Below, piece after piece: positions 22,374 to 22,533 of a stretch of DNA of 22,533 nt (position 1 is the first letter of the stretch; every line of letters starts with the position of its first letter). Made by a program: the position numbers and the translations under genes. This DNA is from Candidatus Dojkabacteria bacterium UBA5232 (GTDB lineage: Bacteria; Patescibacteriota; Dojkabacteria; SC72), in NCBI GenBank assembly GCA_002409215.1, contig DHUO01000014.1, positions 8,510 to 31,042 of the forward strand, read 5' to 3'. The notes under the pieces are model-generated. The model ran no database searches. It saw only the letters and a program-made list of their open reading frames with translations, and was not told the origin of the DNA.

Positions 22374-22452
22374 GTTAATGGGGTCGAACATTTGAGATTG
22401 ACCGTTATATCGACAGAACTCTCCTAAAAAACAGATAAAACATAGGTCAGAC
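22374..22452 (+). repeat. 79-bp direct repeat, copy 2
   Basis: It matches copy 1 except for nine positions by my count, all of them transitions. It continues to CATAGGTCAGACCTA and ends 6 nt from the 3' end of tRNA-Arg(GCG); read on the minus strand TAGGTCTGACCTA is the first feature after that tRNA. Confidence 0.9.
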
Positions 22453-22458
22453 CTAAAA

Positions 22459-22532
22459 CGTACCTGGCCGGAATCGAACCGACAACCTTTGGTTCCGCAA
22501 ACCAATGCTCTATCCAGTTGAGCTACAGGTAC
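22459..22532 (-). tRNA. tRNA-Arg (anticodon GCG)
   Basis: A 74-nt cloverleaf complete inside the window: acceptor GTACCTG/CAGGTAC, discriminator G, D-stem GCTC/GAGC, anticodon stem TTGGT/ACCAA with loop TTGCGGA (anticodon GCG, reads CGC and CGT), T-arm GTCGG-TTCGATT-CCGGC. A follows GG in the D-loop. CCA is not encoded. A GCG anticodon is unusual for a bacterial tRNA-Arg, where ACG edited to ICG is the norm. Confidence 0.94.
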
Positions 22533-22533
22533 A

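Larger units (their letters stand above)
22135..22458. other. Gene-free stretch between two arginine tRNA genes
   Basis: These 324 nt hold a 22-bp perfect palindrome (22161-22182), about 100 nt with no recognisable feature, and two copies of a 79-bp repeat. No plausible reading frame or further tRNA was seen. Confidence 0.6.

Overview
AT-rich bacterial DNA that uses the standard code (TGA is a stop, TGG is Trp). The gene set (UvrA, MreB, TrpRS, ArgRS, four tRNAs) is chromosomal. Compact spacing, very short 5' leaders, tRNAs without encoded CCA, a tRNA-Arg(GCG) and several single-pass secreted proteins of unknown function would suit a small-genome lineage such as a Patescibacteria/CPR bacterium. 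That placement is inference; nothing here proves it.

Layout. 1-2254 (minus): a membrane-anchored Xre-type regulator running off the left edge, preceded by an MGDG-synthase-like glycosyltransferase. 2469-8316 (plus): five tightly packed genes, the most unusual part. They are a stand-alone 7TM protein, a RimK-related ATP-grasp ligase fused to a retropepsin-like (RimB/Zn_protease) domain, two cyanophycin-synthetase-like ATP-grasp proteins (the second with what looks like a decayed Mur-ligase tail), and a fourth divergent ATP-grasp protein. Together they look like a system that adds amino acids to a peptide or protein and can also cleave it, working with a membrane partner; the substrate is unknown. 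8302-8945: a REP-associated tyrosine transposase (RAYT) gene enclosed by inverted copies of an 80-bp repeat. 8945-12160 (minus): trpS, mreB and a MATCAP/DUF1704 metallopeptidase in one apparent operon. 12212-13744 (plus): a PEGA-domain envelope protein, ending 2 nt from a convergent tRNA-Arg(CCT). 14014-16875 (plus): uvrA. 17232-19894 (minus): HD hydrolase, HAD-like protein and a large secreted protein. 19933-22532 (minus): tRNA-Pro(CGG), a DUF1232 protein, argS, tRNA-Arg(TCG), a 79-bp direct repeat, and tRNA-Arg(GCG). Arginine tRNAs and arginyl-tRNA synthetase are therefore clustered.

The strongest non-coding signal is an 80-bp intergenic element present six times (2299-2379, 7268-7347, 8302-8380, 8864-8945, 13904-13983, 17132-17211). 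It has a GACC(A/T)GGTC palindrome at one end and two TTTTAAT heptamers 11 bp apart followed by CTATAGG at the other, at nearly constant spacing. Four copies start at or just after a stop codon in the same orientation, and four point towards the 5' end of a gene. It can be read as a REP family served by the RAYT, or as a mobile promoter/intercistronic module.
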